From: Alkalinema sp. CACIAM 70d
Lineage (GTDB): Bacteria > Cyanobacteriota > Cyanobacteriia > Leptolyngbyales > Leptolyngbyaceae
Reading direction: 5' to 3'
NCBI GenBank assembly: GCA_002148405.1
Contig: MUGG01000218.1
Location: forward strand, 62,001 to 126,000
DNA length: 64,000 nt
The translations under genes were made by a program, and so were the position numbers. Below are positions 53,909-62,483 of this stretch, in pieces. The notes under the pieces were generated by a model. The model was not told the origin of the DNA and did no database searches. It worked only from the letters and a program-made list of their open reading frames with translations. Every line of letters starts with the position of its first letter. The stretch's first letter is position 1.

Positions 53909-54973
53909 CTAAGCGGCACAAATGCCATAGCAGGGTAATAAATCATGGATGACGAAGAGGCGATGGGCTTGTAAAGCATCGTGAAAAAGTTTCCAATGAC
54001 TGGTAAGAAACGTTGGTGAATAGGAAAAAACATCGTTTTCACGATCGTTTTCACGAACGGTACCCACTGCTTGAAACTTCCAGGAGCCGCGCCCCTTCGC
54101 TATATATTGCAAAGTTGCTGATCCAAAGCTGAATTTACCAGCTTGAATGGCAGCCAACCATTTTTGATGACGGGTAATCCCATTATCATCCCGGATGTTG
54201 TGAATCATCTCTTGGATAAGTTGACGATCTGCATCAGGCAAGCCAGGAACGTCGGCATCTGGGTCACCCAAACGATAGCGTTGCATCACTCGACACATTG
54301 CGTCGGCAGCTTCTAGATAATCTTGGGGATTGTTACGAGTAATTCGTTCACCGCGTCCATTTGTATACTCCCATTGCAGAAAGGGTTTATCAGGATTGCT
54401 CAATACCGCTCCGTGACCTAAGGGTAGCGCTTCACTGATGAAATAGTTAGCTAGGCGATCGAGCAGCCGACGATCGGGCTGACCATCGGCTCCTGTAATC
54501 TCCTTCGCTTCATTAATCCGATGATTGACCCCTGCAAATCCTTGGTGTGCCCATGTGTCTGCATAAACATGCATCGTAATTCCGAGGCGGTATAGCCCAT
54601 AGGCGTGGTTCCGCTCCCGAATGCACTCTCGCACCATATCTTGAGCTACAAGACTATTGGGACGACAAACCAATTTATCAATAAAGTGATCTGACGGATC
54701 TTGTCCCGCAGGTAGGCCACCATTACCGGGCAAAAAATGGAAGGGAATCCAGACAAAATGGTTGGCTAGCTCTTGAAAATTACGATAGTCCAACATTTTG
54801 TGGGCCGAGCTAATCCGACTGAATAGTGCCCCACTATCAAACCGAATTACGCCGGAGTTAGTGGCATCATCTACATATTGAGCACTATGGGCAATGGTAT
54901 CTGCGGAGCAATCGTCAAAGCCAGCCAAGCGTGCCAGGACGTAGGTTACACCGTGATGGAAATCAATTTGCAT
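53909..54973 (-). CDS. DUF6765 protein
   Basis: 354 residues. MQIDFHHGVTYVLARLAGFDD at the N-terminus, AQYVDDATNSG, SAHKMLDYRN and MHVYADTWAHQGFAG match the DUF6765 family. Several His/Asp clusters recall the zinc site of S1/P1- and phospholipase-C-like folds, but activity is unproven. No signal peptide. Confidence 0.75.
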   Translation of the reverse strand: MQIDFHHGVTYVLARLAGFDDCSADTIAHSAQYVDDATNSGVIRFDSGALFSRISSAHKMLDYRNFQELANHFVWIPFHFLPGNGGLPAGQDPSDHFIDKLVCRPNSLVAQDMVRECIRERNHAYGLYRLGITMHVYADTWAHQGFAGVNHRINEAKEITGADGQPDRRLLDRLANYFISEALPLGHGAVLSNPDKPFLQWEYTNGRGERITRNNPQDYLEAADAMCRVMQRYRLGDPDADVPGLPDADRQLIQEMIHNIRDDNGITRHQKWLAAIQAGKFSFGSATLQYIAKGRGSWKFQAVGTVRENDRENDVFSYSPTFLTSHWKLFHDALQAHRLFVIHDLLPCYGICAA

Positions 54974-55158
54974 AGTTTAGGACAGTATAGAGCGATCGGA
55001 TGGATAACTCTATTGTGCCGATCGCGCTCTCTTTTCCAGATAAATTTTTCAAAATTTAATTAAGTACGCCATAGATAACTTCACGGATAACTAACTTTAC
55101 AGAACCCGATGGATGGGTGTTACAAGGACAGAGAAGGATCTGCAACAGGACGCAATAA

Positions 55159-56481
55159 TCAACGACGCTTGAATCCTTTTGCCTCAGACGGTTTGGTCTT
55201 TTTAGCTTGGGCTTTGCTGACGGCTACAAATGCCTCTTGGAACAATTCATGTAAATGTAAGGGAACACTGGCGGTATCTGGCAATTCCGGTTCTAAAGAT
55301 TTGCCTAGGGTGTAGAGATATTCATCTAACTGAGCAAGGGTGAAACTAGGCTGTTCCAAGGTTTGTTGGAATAAGGCTTGCAAAGCTGAAGGGTACTTTT
55401 CAGCAAGATGGTGAAAGACAAAAACAGGCACAGCAGGATCATTGAGCAGCTTTTTAAGAGACTGAGTGGCTTGTTCGATCGAATAGCCTTTCCCAGACTG
55501 CAAATACCGTTCCAAGGGAGCATAGGAGGCTAGAAAGCACTGTCCCCAGCGAGGATGGGTGAGCATGGTGACCTCTTCCGCCTGTTGGAGGTTTGGCGGA
55601 AGTTCCATGGGTGGAATTACCATTTTGCTAGCTTTTGCTGTTTTTAATTGTTGATTTTCTGTTTCCGTTAATGTATCTTCTGCTTCTGAAAGAGCATCCT
55701 CTACAATTTCGTCTGCACTGACTTGTGCTTTCTGAAGTTGTTGATCGGATAGATGATCTTGAAATGCTTTCAGACGCTGATTAAGTTGTCGTCCAGGTAA
55801 CGTCACAATGGTAGATCCAAAGAATTCCTGACTGGCCTGGTATTGCTGCTCGACCGATCGCCAGGATTCTTCCAATAAGTCTGGCGCATCGCTATAAAGA
55901 TACCGTCGATAGCATTGCCGAAAATTTCCGATCGCGACTGCCAACTTAGGTTTACCTAGCCGCCCTAGTAAAACAGGCTTAGTTAATACCATCCAGCGAT
56001 CGGACGTAAAAGGGGCGATCTGAACTAAGCAAATTTCCTGAGGTTGTAAGCGGGCTTGAATCTCTGGCGATACATGACCTAGGTGAACTTGGTAAGAGCG
56101 TTGAGTGAGCCAATTACAAAGTTGATAGTCACCGTTCTCCAAAACTTCGGTAATTTCAAATAAACTGACAATTGCATCCGTCCAACCGCGAATCAGCTGC
56201 TGTTCCATTGGAGAGAGTTGCGGATGATGTTGAATGAAAGTCTCGAGCGGGGTTTCACCCAAGGTCTGATCTTCCACCATAAATCGAGTCAGCAACAGTT
56301 CTCGATTGGGCCAATTGCCTGGATTAGGTTGCTTAAGTAACCGAGCACTGTATTGTTCCAAGGCAACTGCGCCTTCGCCTTCAGTGTCGTAGATAAAGTC
56401 GATTATTTCCTGCTTGAGTTGTTCTGCCCGATCGATGGAAAGAGTTGAAGCAGGGGTTGATGAAGGATGGCTGGAAATCAT
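55159..56481 (-). CDS. Conserved-type cyanobacterial protein of unknown function
   Basis: 440 residues, no membrane segment. The N-terminal half has TRFMVEDQTLGETPLETFIQ, and W-rich runs such as IRGWTDAIVSLFEI; a central acidic linker (about 255-285, EDALSEAEDTLTETE) leads to a helical C-terminal part with a basic tail (KKTKPSEAKGFKRR). I do not recognise a named domain. Transcribed alone by spacing. Confidence 0.6.
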   Translation of the reverse strand: MISSHPSSTPASTLSIDRAEQLKQEIIDFIYDTEGEGAVALEQYSARLLKQPNPGNWPNRELLLTRFMVEDQTLGETPLETFIQHHPQLSPMEQQLIRGWTDAIVSLFEITEVLENGDYQLCNWLTQRSYQVHLGHVSPEIQARLQPQEICLVQIAPFTSDRWMVLTKPVLLGRLGKPKLAVAIGNFRQCYRRYLYSDAPDLLEESWRSVEQQYQASQEFFGSTIVTLPGRQLNQRLKAFQDHLSDQQLQKAQVSADEIVEDALSEAEDTLTETENQQLKTAKASKMVIPPMELPPNLQQAEEVTMLTHPRWGQCFLASYAPLERYLQSGKGYSIEQATQSLKKLLNDPAVPVFVFHHLAEKYPSALQALFQQTLEQPSFTLAQLDEYLYTLGKSLEPELPDTASVPLHLHELFQEAFVAVSKAQAKKTKPSEAKGFKRR

Positions 56482-57054
56482 AGGTAAGTCAACACTATTG
56501 GAGGTGGATTATTCAGTGAATCGATAGACGGATCTATGGAAATTAGTTAAGAATATCTAAGCTAAGGGAATGGGTCATAGGATAATAGAATGCATCCAAG
56601 GAAAAACAGAGATAACAATCATGATGAAAGTTAGCAATCTTAAGAACTCATAAAAAACTAAAAAGTTAAAGTATCAGTTTCCGCTGCTAGGGCTAACCCA
56701 TTACTCAAAGCTATTTCATTCAAAGATAGTTAATGCAGAATTATCCGTTTTAAAATGTTCTCCAAGAATTTTCTGCAATCATAGGCTGAATCTATCAATC
56801 TTGCAAGAACTAGTATTTTACGGCAGACGGCCCAATCCCTTGTTTGATAAGGGATGTAACACTTTAGAGAGAGTAAGCAGGTAGGAACTTTCCGTCAATA
56901 GAGTGACAAGCTCAAATCCAAGCCTAAAAGACCTTCGGACTATAGGTTGATTCAGAACCAGGGATCGAAGCAGTACATTACAGACATCGACGCAGACACC
57001 GGTTGAACAACTCGGTTGAATGGCTCGTCGGAAACCATACAAGGGAGATTCCCA
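56482..57054. other. Divergent intergenic region before the stress island
   Basis: About 570 bases. ATCCCTT/AAGGGAT forms a hairpin at 56835-56855. AT-rich stretches at 56560-56760 could hold promoters. GGGAGA precedes ATG 57055. No gene seen. Confidence 0.4.
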
Positions 57055-57498
57055 ATGAAACTATTTTCGATTCTAAAAAAAGCTTTTCGTTCTATTCAAC
57101 TTTCTGTGGCAGCTCTGGCTTGTATTGGTAGTCTGAGCTTTAGTGTTGCTGCTCCTGCATTTGCTGCACCAGTCGCCGTCACCCAACCTACCCACATTGC
57201 AGCGATCGGGATTGGTCGCCAAGCAGAAGGCACAATTGAGCAAGCTGCTGGTAAGGCAGAAAGTGTTAAGGATAGCGTAGCTGCTAAGGCCAAAGGTGTG
57301 GCCAAGCAAGTGGAAGGTCGTGCTAAATATGACATCGGTCGGGTAGAAGATGCGGCTCAGCGCACGGGTAATAAAACCGACGCACTGACTAAGCAAGCCA
57401 AGGGTAAAGCTGAACAAGATGTTGGCAAGGCCCAGGACGCTGTTACCGACGCAACCAATAACGCGATCGACGCAGTCAAAGGCTTGTTTAGCAAATAA
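57055..57498 (+). CDS. CsbD-like exported stress protein
   Basis: 147 residues from ATG 57055. Signal peptide ending APAFA. The mature part is a Lys/Ala/Glu-rich helical protein with CsbD-type repeats (QAEGTIEQAAGKAESVKD, KGVAKQVEGRAKYDIG, KQAKGKAEQDVGKAQD). CsbD proteins rise in general stress; exported forms with a signal peptide are seen in cyanobacteria. First gene of a stress-related run. Confidence 0.75.
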   Translation: MKLFSILKKAFRSIQLSVAALACIGSLSFSVAAPAFAAPVAVTQPTHIAAIGIGRQAEGTIEQAAGKAESVKDSVAAKAKGVAKQVEGRAKYDIGRVEDAAQRTGNKTDALTKQAKGKAEQDVGKAQDAVTDATNNAIDAVKGLFSK

Positions 57499-57660
57499 GT
57501 CCCTTTAACTCGTGGTCTAAAAATGCACTGAATCATTGATTAGTTCATTTAGAATCACAATTCATAGCAATTCAACTTTAATAAGTTGGCATTGCGATTG
57601 TTAATCTTTAACTGGATTCACTAATCCATCTTAACTTAGAATTTCTTAGGAGGAAATCCC

Positions 57661-57993
57661 ATGTCTTTTCGTTCTTTGTTTGCAATGTTCACTACGTTTG
57701 TTTGTTCTGCAATGCTGTTCTTGGGCCTGACAATGAGTCCTTCTTTGGCAGCTCCTGCTAGCAACCCGACAGAAGGCACCGCCCAAATGCCAGAATCCAT
57801 GGCTGCGGCTGAAGATGTAGCATCGAAGTCTGCACCGATGAACTTGGAAGAAATTGAGGCTCGCAATAAGGGTGGACTGAATGAGGTTCAAGGTTCTGCT
57901 GATGCAGACAAGATGTACCGTAGCGATACCTCCAAGCCCGGTCCTGCAATTGCTCGCAAGCTAGAAAAAGCGATCGATAAAGTTACGAAATAG
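57661..57993 (+). CDS. Low-temperature-induced-type small exported protein
   Basis: 110 residues with TAGGAGG before the start and a signal peptide ending PSLAA. The conserved block MNLEEIEARNKGGLNEVQGSADADKM matches proteins annotated as low-temperature-induced in Nostoc and relatives, as I recall them. Function unknown. A long-range stem (58021-58097) follows. Confidence 0.65.
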   Translation: MSFRSLFAMFTTFVCSAMLFLGLTMSPSLAAPASNPTEGTAQMPESMAAAEDVASKSAPMNLEEIEARNKGGLNEVQGSADADKMYRSDTSKPGPAIARKLEKAIDKVTK

Positions 57994-58020
57994 TCGTACG
58001 ACTTAGACTTAACTTAATTT

Positions 58021-58097
58021 CGATGGGTGCGAATTTGATACAGAGTGATCTCACTTTAAGCCTTTCGTCTTAAATCTCTCGTCAAACTCACCCATCG
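58021..58097. repeat. Long-range inverted repeat
   Basis: CGATGGGTG (58021-58029) and CACCCATCG (58089-58097), with AGTGA-TC-TCACT inside, after the low-temperature-type gene. Possible terminator or processing structure. Confidence 0.4.
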
Positions 58098-58282
58098 AAT
58101 CTCCATGTCAAATCGGCACTCGTAATTGTTTGATCCTTTATGAATCAAGATTGCTTTCACGAGTCTGCCTTTCACAAAATCACCATGACGGGAAATGACC
58201 GATTTTGAACTTGTCTCAAACTCAATTTTTGGATTGATTTACCCGTTAACTCTAAAGCTTGGTAGAAATAGAGGTAATTCTG

Positions 58283-58843
58283 ATGGCTACTAAATCAGCA
58301 CTTCGTGCGATCAATATTGGTTTAACCGATAGCGAACGCGAAGGCGTAATTAAACTACTCAACGTTGCCCTTTCTGATGGATATTTGCTTCTCATCAAGA
58401 CAAAAAAATATCACTGGGATGTGGTTGGCCCCCAGTTCCTGACGTTGCATAAACTTTGGGAAGAGCAATATCAAATGCTTTCAGAAAGCATTGATGAATA
58501 TGCTGAACGGGTACGGATGCTGGGAGGATATCCAGTGGGAACTGCGGCAGGGTTCCTGCAATATACAACGTTGACGGAAGATGCAGGCGATATTCTGAGC
58601 GCAACTGAAATGGTTGCTCGCTTAGTCGCGGATCATGAACAAATCATCCGCAATCTGCGAGAGGCTGTAGATCAGTGCTCTGATGACTTCCATGATGAAG
58701 GAACCACAGATTTTCTGACTGGGAAAATGGAAGAGCACGAAGCGATGGCTTGGATGCTGCGATCGTTCATTGAAGGGGAACCTGTCAAGCCTAATGGCCA
58801 GATCCCGAGCCAAAACGCGGTTGCCATTCCAACCGGTGTATAG
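58283..58843 (+). CDS. dps: Dps-family ferritin-like DNA protection protein
   Basis: 186 residues from ATG 58283. Inter-subunit ferroxidase residues: H in TKKYHWDVVGPQF, D-E-x-E in SIDEYAERVRMLGG. Stores iron and removes peroxide, protecting DNA. It is followed after 20 bases by the Gly-rich/ChaB gene, so probably one transcript. Confidence 0.92.
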   Translation: MATKSALRAINIGLTDSEREGVIKLLNVALSDGYLLLIKTKKYHWDVVGPQFLTLHKLWEEQYQMLSESIDEYAERVRMLGGYPVGTAAGFLQYTTLTEDAGDILSATEMVARLVADHEQIIRNLREAVDQCSDDFHDEGTTDFLTGKMEEHEAMAWMLRSFIEGEPVKPNGQIPSQNAVAIPTGV

Positions 58844-58863
58844 ATTAAGAAGGAGCCTTAACC

Positions 58864-59658
58864 ATGACAATGACTGCAACGAATACCACCTCTGCCACCA
58901 TGACCCCCTCAACCCGCGATCGTATGATTTCAGCGGTGTTTGAGAACCAAACGAAGGTTCAAGAAGTGGTTCAGCGCTTGATCGATCGGGGAATTCCCGC
59001 AGAGGACATTTCCGTCATGGGGCGGAACTTTGAATCCACAACCCGAGTGGCTGGGTTTATCACGAAGCGCGATGTGATTTTAGGTGGTTTGAAGCAAGGC
59101 GCAATTTTTGGTTCACTGTTTGGCTCTGTCCTCAGTTTGCTGACTGGAGTGGGCGTTTTATTTATTCCCTTTGTGGGGCCGGTGGTGGCCGCTGGGCCGA
59201 TCGGTGCAGCACTGATTGGAGCAGCATCCGGTGCACTGGCAGGCAGTGCCGGAGCAGGGTTAGCCTCTCTGTTGATGACGTTGGGCATGCCTGAGGATAA
59301 GGCTGCTGTTTACCAAACCCTCGTTTCGGCGGGTGAGTTTCTCGTGATGGCGGAGGTACCGGAAGCGCGAACCGGGGAATATCAACTACTGATGGAAAGC
59401 GCAGGCGGAAAGGAAGTACATACGATCGATCAAGTGTTGCCTCGCCCCTGTCCTGGCCGCTGTAACAGTCCTGAAGATTTAACGCCAGACGTGCGTTCCC
59501 ACCTATCTCCGGAAGCTCAGACCACATTTATTGAGCAGTACAACGCGGCGATCGATGAAGGTAAGGAGTCTCCCATGGCTGAACAAATGTCTTGGGAAAC
59601 GATCCGCCAAAAGTTTGTCGAAAACGAAGATGGTGTCTGGTCTAAGCCTACCGCGTAA
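58864..59658 (+). CDS. Gly-rich stress protein fused to ChaB-like C-terminus
   Basis: 264 residues. An N-terminal DUF1269/general-stress-17M-like fold (VFENQTKVQEVVQRLIDRGIP, ISVMGRN), then a long Gly/Ala hydrophobic hairpin (about 80-140), a Cys pair (PRPCPGRCN) and a C-terminal ChaB-type segment (DLTPDVRSHLSPEAQTTF, then MSWETIRQKFVENEDGVW). ChaB domains accompany cation transport and stress proteins. The fusion is uncommon to my knowledge. Confidence 0.7.
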   Translation: MTMTATNTTSATMTPSTRDRMISAVFENQTKVQEVVQRLIDRGIPAEDISVMGRNFESTTRVAGFITKRDVILGGLKQGAIFGSLFGSVLSLLTGVGVLFIPFVGPVVAAGPIGAALIGAASGALAGSAGAGLASLLMTLGMPEDKAAVYQTLVSAGEFLVMAEVPEARTGEYQLLMESAGGKEVHTIDQVLPRPCPGRCNSPEDLTPDVRSHLSPEAQTTFIEQYNAAIDEGKESPMAEQMSWETIRQKFVENEDGVWSKPTA

Positions 59659-59740
59659 CGGGCTTAAGCCTATGGCATAAAGCAGATGGGTCAAGCGTTT
59701 ATCTCTCAGATCCATCATCACCAAAAGTAACAACTCACAG

Positions 59741-59779
59741 CCCCCTTTAGGCGCTCACCCGTCTCTCAAGGGGGTTTTT
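59741..59779 (+). terminator. Rho-independent terminator
   Basis: CCCCCTT and AAGGGGG form a stem with a 20-base loop, followed by TTTTT. Ends the Dps/ChaB transcript. Confidence 0.75.
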
Positions 59780-59811
59780 GCTGAGGTACGGAAAGCCGTC
59801 ATTTGGGGATG

Positions 59812-59850
59812 TTTACATTTCGTAACGCAATTGTTAAGTTTAGTTACATA
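59812..59850 (+). promoter_or_regulatory. Candidate HLR1 (RpaB-type) sites before the hli gene
   Basis: GTTAAGTT-TA-GTTACATA at 59833-59850 fits the HLR1 layout (two octamers of the GTTACATT kind, two bases apart) with two mismatches in the first half; another TTTACATT lies at 59812-59819. HLR1 is the RpaB site in front of high-light genes. Confidence 0.45.
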
Positions 59851-59887
59851 GATGAGTAAGGGTTCTGAGAACCCAGGAGAAAAGTAC

Positions 59888-60115
59888 ATGAGTTCTAATA
59901 GCATGGTATCGAATAGTGTCGTTGTTGATGATCAAGGTAGAACCGACATTTTCGCGATCGAGCCTCCGATCTACGTTGATCAAACTGCACAAGCAGGCTT
60001 CACCCCCTACGCTGAAAAACTGAATGGACGTTTAGCCATGATCGGATTTGTCAGCCTGATTGGGCTAGAAATTCTGACGGGGCACGGTGTGCTCGGTTTT
60101 CTTAGCCATCTCTAA
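59888..60115 (+). CDS. hli: High-light-inducible protein (HLIP/SCP)
   Basis: 75 residues from ATG 59888 (AGGAG upstream). A single membrane helix with the chlorophyll-binding signature EKLNGRLAMIGFVSLIGLEI, as in light-harvesting proteins. The N-terminal 40 residues are longer than in the smallest HLIPs. Protects photosystem assembly intermediates in excess light. It is 138 bases upstream of ftsH. Confidence 0.93.
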   Translation: MSSNSMVSNSVVVDDQGRTDIFAIEPPIYVDQTAQAGFTPYAEKLNGRLAMIGFVSLIGLEILTGHGVLGFLSHL

Positions 60116-60253
60116 TGGACAGAAATTGTCCAAAGACAGACTTACCTCAACAGACTTACCTCCTATGTTTGCTTAACCGTTGATCATTCTGTTGGCTGTC
60201 TGATGTGAGGTCATGTTCTAACTTCCAGCGTAATTTTACTTTGAGGATTGTTT

Positions 60254-62131
60254 ATGCCGATTAAAGAACGTCCCACGCCCTCACGAGCCAGCATTATTGC
60301 CAACATTGTGGTTGCGGTTTCTGCAGTCTTTTTGTTCATTAATGTCTTGATTCCCAGTTTGTCTGGGCCTCGGGTTCCTGGTGTTCCCTACAGTCTGTTT
60401 ATCCATCAGGTCGAAGAAAGCCAAGTTTCCCAGGTTTCCATTGGTCAAAATCAAATTCGCTACCAACTGAAGGGCGATTCTGAACAGCCGGGGGCCGTAT
60501 ATACAACAACGCCGATTTTTGATTTAGAATTACCCAAACTTTTAGAATCTAAGGGTGTGGAATTTGCCGCAGCACCTGCTCCCAAAAATAATTGGTTCTT
60601 CACCATTCTCAGTTGGATTGTTCCACCCCTAGTATTTGTGGGAATTCTTCAGTTCTTCGCCAACCGGAACAATGGTGGTGCGCCTCAGGGAGCTCTGTCG
60701 ATCGGTAAAAGCAAAGCCAAAGTTTACGTCGAAGGGGAATCTGCAAAAATCACCTTTGCGGATGTGGCGGGCGTTGAAGAAGCCAAAACCGAATTGGTAG
60801 AAATTGTTGACTTCTTGAAAACGCCTGCTCGCTTTACGGAAATTGGAGCCAGAATTCCCAAGGGTGTGCTGCTGGTCGGCCCTCCCGGAACCGGGAAAAC
60901 CTTGCTAGCCAAGGCTGTGGCTGGGGAAGCCGGGGTTCCTTTCTTTAGCATTTCCGGTTCTGAGTTTGTGGAAATGTTTGTGGGCGTCGGTTCCTCACGG
61001 GTACGGGACTTGTTTGAACAGGCGAAGAAGCAGGCACCTTGCATTGTGTTCATTGACGAGTTGGATGCGATCGGGAAATCCCGTAGTGCAGGCGGTTTCT
61101 ACGGTGGTAACGACGAGCGGGAACAAACGCTGAACCAATTGCTGACGGAAATGGATGGGTTTGCAGCGGGTGATGCCACGGTGATTGTGCTAGCCGCCAC
61201 CAACCGTCCGGAAACGTTGGATCAAGCGTTACTCCGCCCTGGTCGCTTCGATCGCCAAGTGCTGGTCGATCGGCCTGACCTAGCGGGTCGGGAAGCGATT
61301 CTGAACATTCACGCCCAAAAGGTGAAACTCGCTAACGATGTCGATCTGAAAACGATTGCCACCCGTACACCGGGCTTTGCTGGAGCGGATTTAGCCAACC
61401 TCGTCAACGAAGCAGCGCTGTTAGCCGCTCGCAATAAACGTGCAACGGTAGAAACTAAAGATTTTGCTGAAGCGATCGAACGGGTTGTGGCAGGTCTAGA
61501 GAAAAAGAGCCGCGTGCTAAACGAGACGGAAAAGAAAATCGTAGCGTATCACGAAGTGGGTCACGCCCTTGTCGGTGCAGCGATGCCGGGAAGTAACAAG
61601 GTTGAGAAAATCTCGATCGTGCCTCGAGGTATGGCAGCTCTAGGTTACACGTTGCAATTGCCGACGGAAGATCGCTTCCTGCTGAATGAAGACGAGTTGC
61701 GCGGTGAAATTGCCACACTATTAGGCGGACGATCAGCAGAGGAAATTGTCTTCGGTAACATTACCACTGGCGCATCCAACGACCTACAACGGGCCACGGA
61801 TTTAGCGGAACGGATGGTGACGAGCTACGGGATGAGCAAAGTTTTAGGGCCGCTGGCCTATCAGCAAGGCGGGCAGTCGATGTTTCTCAACAACGGCGCT
61901 GCCAATCCTCGCCGCCCTATGAGCGAAGAAACAGCGCAATCCATCGATCGAGAAGTGCAGGAAATTGTGGAAACGGCCCATGAACAAGCACTGAATATCC
62001 TACGGGCTAATCGAGAATTACTGGAATCGATCGCCCAGAAACTTTTGGAAACAGAAGTGATTGAAGGTGAAACATTGCACCAATTGTTGAATCAGGTAAA
62101 TGCAAAACCTGCGTTGGCTGAAATGGCGTAA
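60254..62131 (+). CDS. ftsH: FtsH ATP-dependent zinc metalloprotease
   Basis: 625 residues. Two N-terminal membrane helices around a periplasmic domain; AAA core with Walker A GPPGTGKT, Walker B IVFIDELDAIG, SRH with ATNRPETLDQALLRPGRFDRQ; zinc site H-E-V-G-H. Degrades damaged thylakoid proteins such as D1. Ordinary length. Likely a member of the photosystem II repair set, judging by the neighbouring hli gene; which of the four cyanobacterial paralogues it is cannot be stated. Confidence 0.95.
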   Translation: MPIKERPTPSRASIIANIVVAVSAVFLFINVLIPSLSGPRVPGVPYSLFIHQVEESQVSQVSIGQNQIRYQLKGDSEQPGAVYTTTPIFDLELPKLLESKGVEFAAAPAPKNNWFFTILSWIVPPLVFVGILQFFANRNNGGAPQGALSIGKSKAKVYVEGESAKITFADVAGVEEAKTELVEIVDFLKTPARFTEIGARIPKGVLLVGPPGTGKTLLAKAVAGEAGVPFFSISGSEFVEMFVGVGSSRVRDLFEQAKKQAPCIVFIDELDAIGKSRSAGGFYGGNDEREQTLNQLLTEMDGFAAGDATVIVLAATNRPETLDQALLRPGRFDRQVLVDRPDLAGREAILNIHAQKVKLANDVDLKTIATRTPGFAGADLANLVNEAALLAARNKRATVETKDFAEAIERVVAGLEKKSRVLNETEKKIVAYHEVGHALVGAAMPGSNKVEKISIVPRGMAALGYTLQLPTEDRFLLNEDELRGEIATLLGGRSAEEIVFGNITTGASNDLQRATDLAERMVTSYGMSKVLGPLAYQQGGQSMFLNNGAANPRRPMSEETAQSIDREVQEIVETAHEQALNILRANRELLESIAQKLLETEVIEGETLHQLLNQVNAKPALAEMA

Positions 62132-62483
62132 TTACAAAGCTAGCTTGTTCCCACCCATCTGATAAAAGGTGTGATTTTGAAGAGGTCAACTTGACTAAAT
62201 GACCTTCCAACACTGACTCTCCCAATATTGGGGGAGTTTTTTTATGGGTCGCAATGTACGATTTTAGAAGTCACGATCGTAGCTTAGACAGGCTTTCCAT
62301 CAATCATCTAATTCCATCGTTCGCTGGCTGCCTAACTGATTTCCTTGATATTGCATATTGCAAAGCTTTAAGACTTTTTGAAAGATCAGTGAAGCCGTTA
62401 GAGGTAATTCCAGCAAGGGCACACTATGCCAATCAGGAATGAAATGTTCTTTCGCAAACAATCTTGAGTCCTAGAGAGCAATT
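62132..62483. other. Intergenic region after ftsH
   Basis: About 350 bases. AGGTCA/TGACCT hairpin near 62182-62204, then the ftsH terminator (62216-62243). Beyond it I see only an unconvincing 62-codon frame (62254-62442) without a binding site. Confidence 0.4.
62216..62243 (+). terminator. Rho-independent terminator of ftsH
   Basis: ACTCTCCCAA pairs with TTGGGGGAGT around TA-type loop, followed by TTTTTTT. Confidence 0.8.

Noticed and set aside
62254..62442. 62-codon frame after ftsH
   Set aside because: No ribosome binding site, follows directly on a terminator, no recognisable motif.
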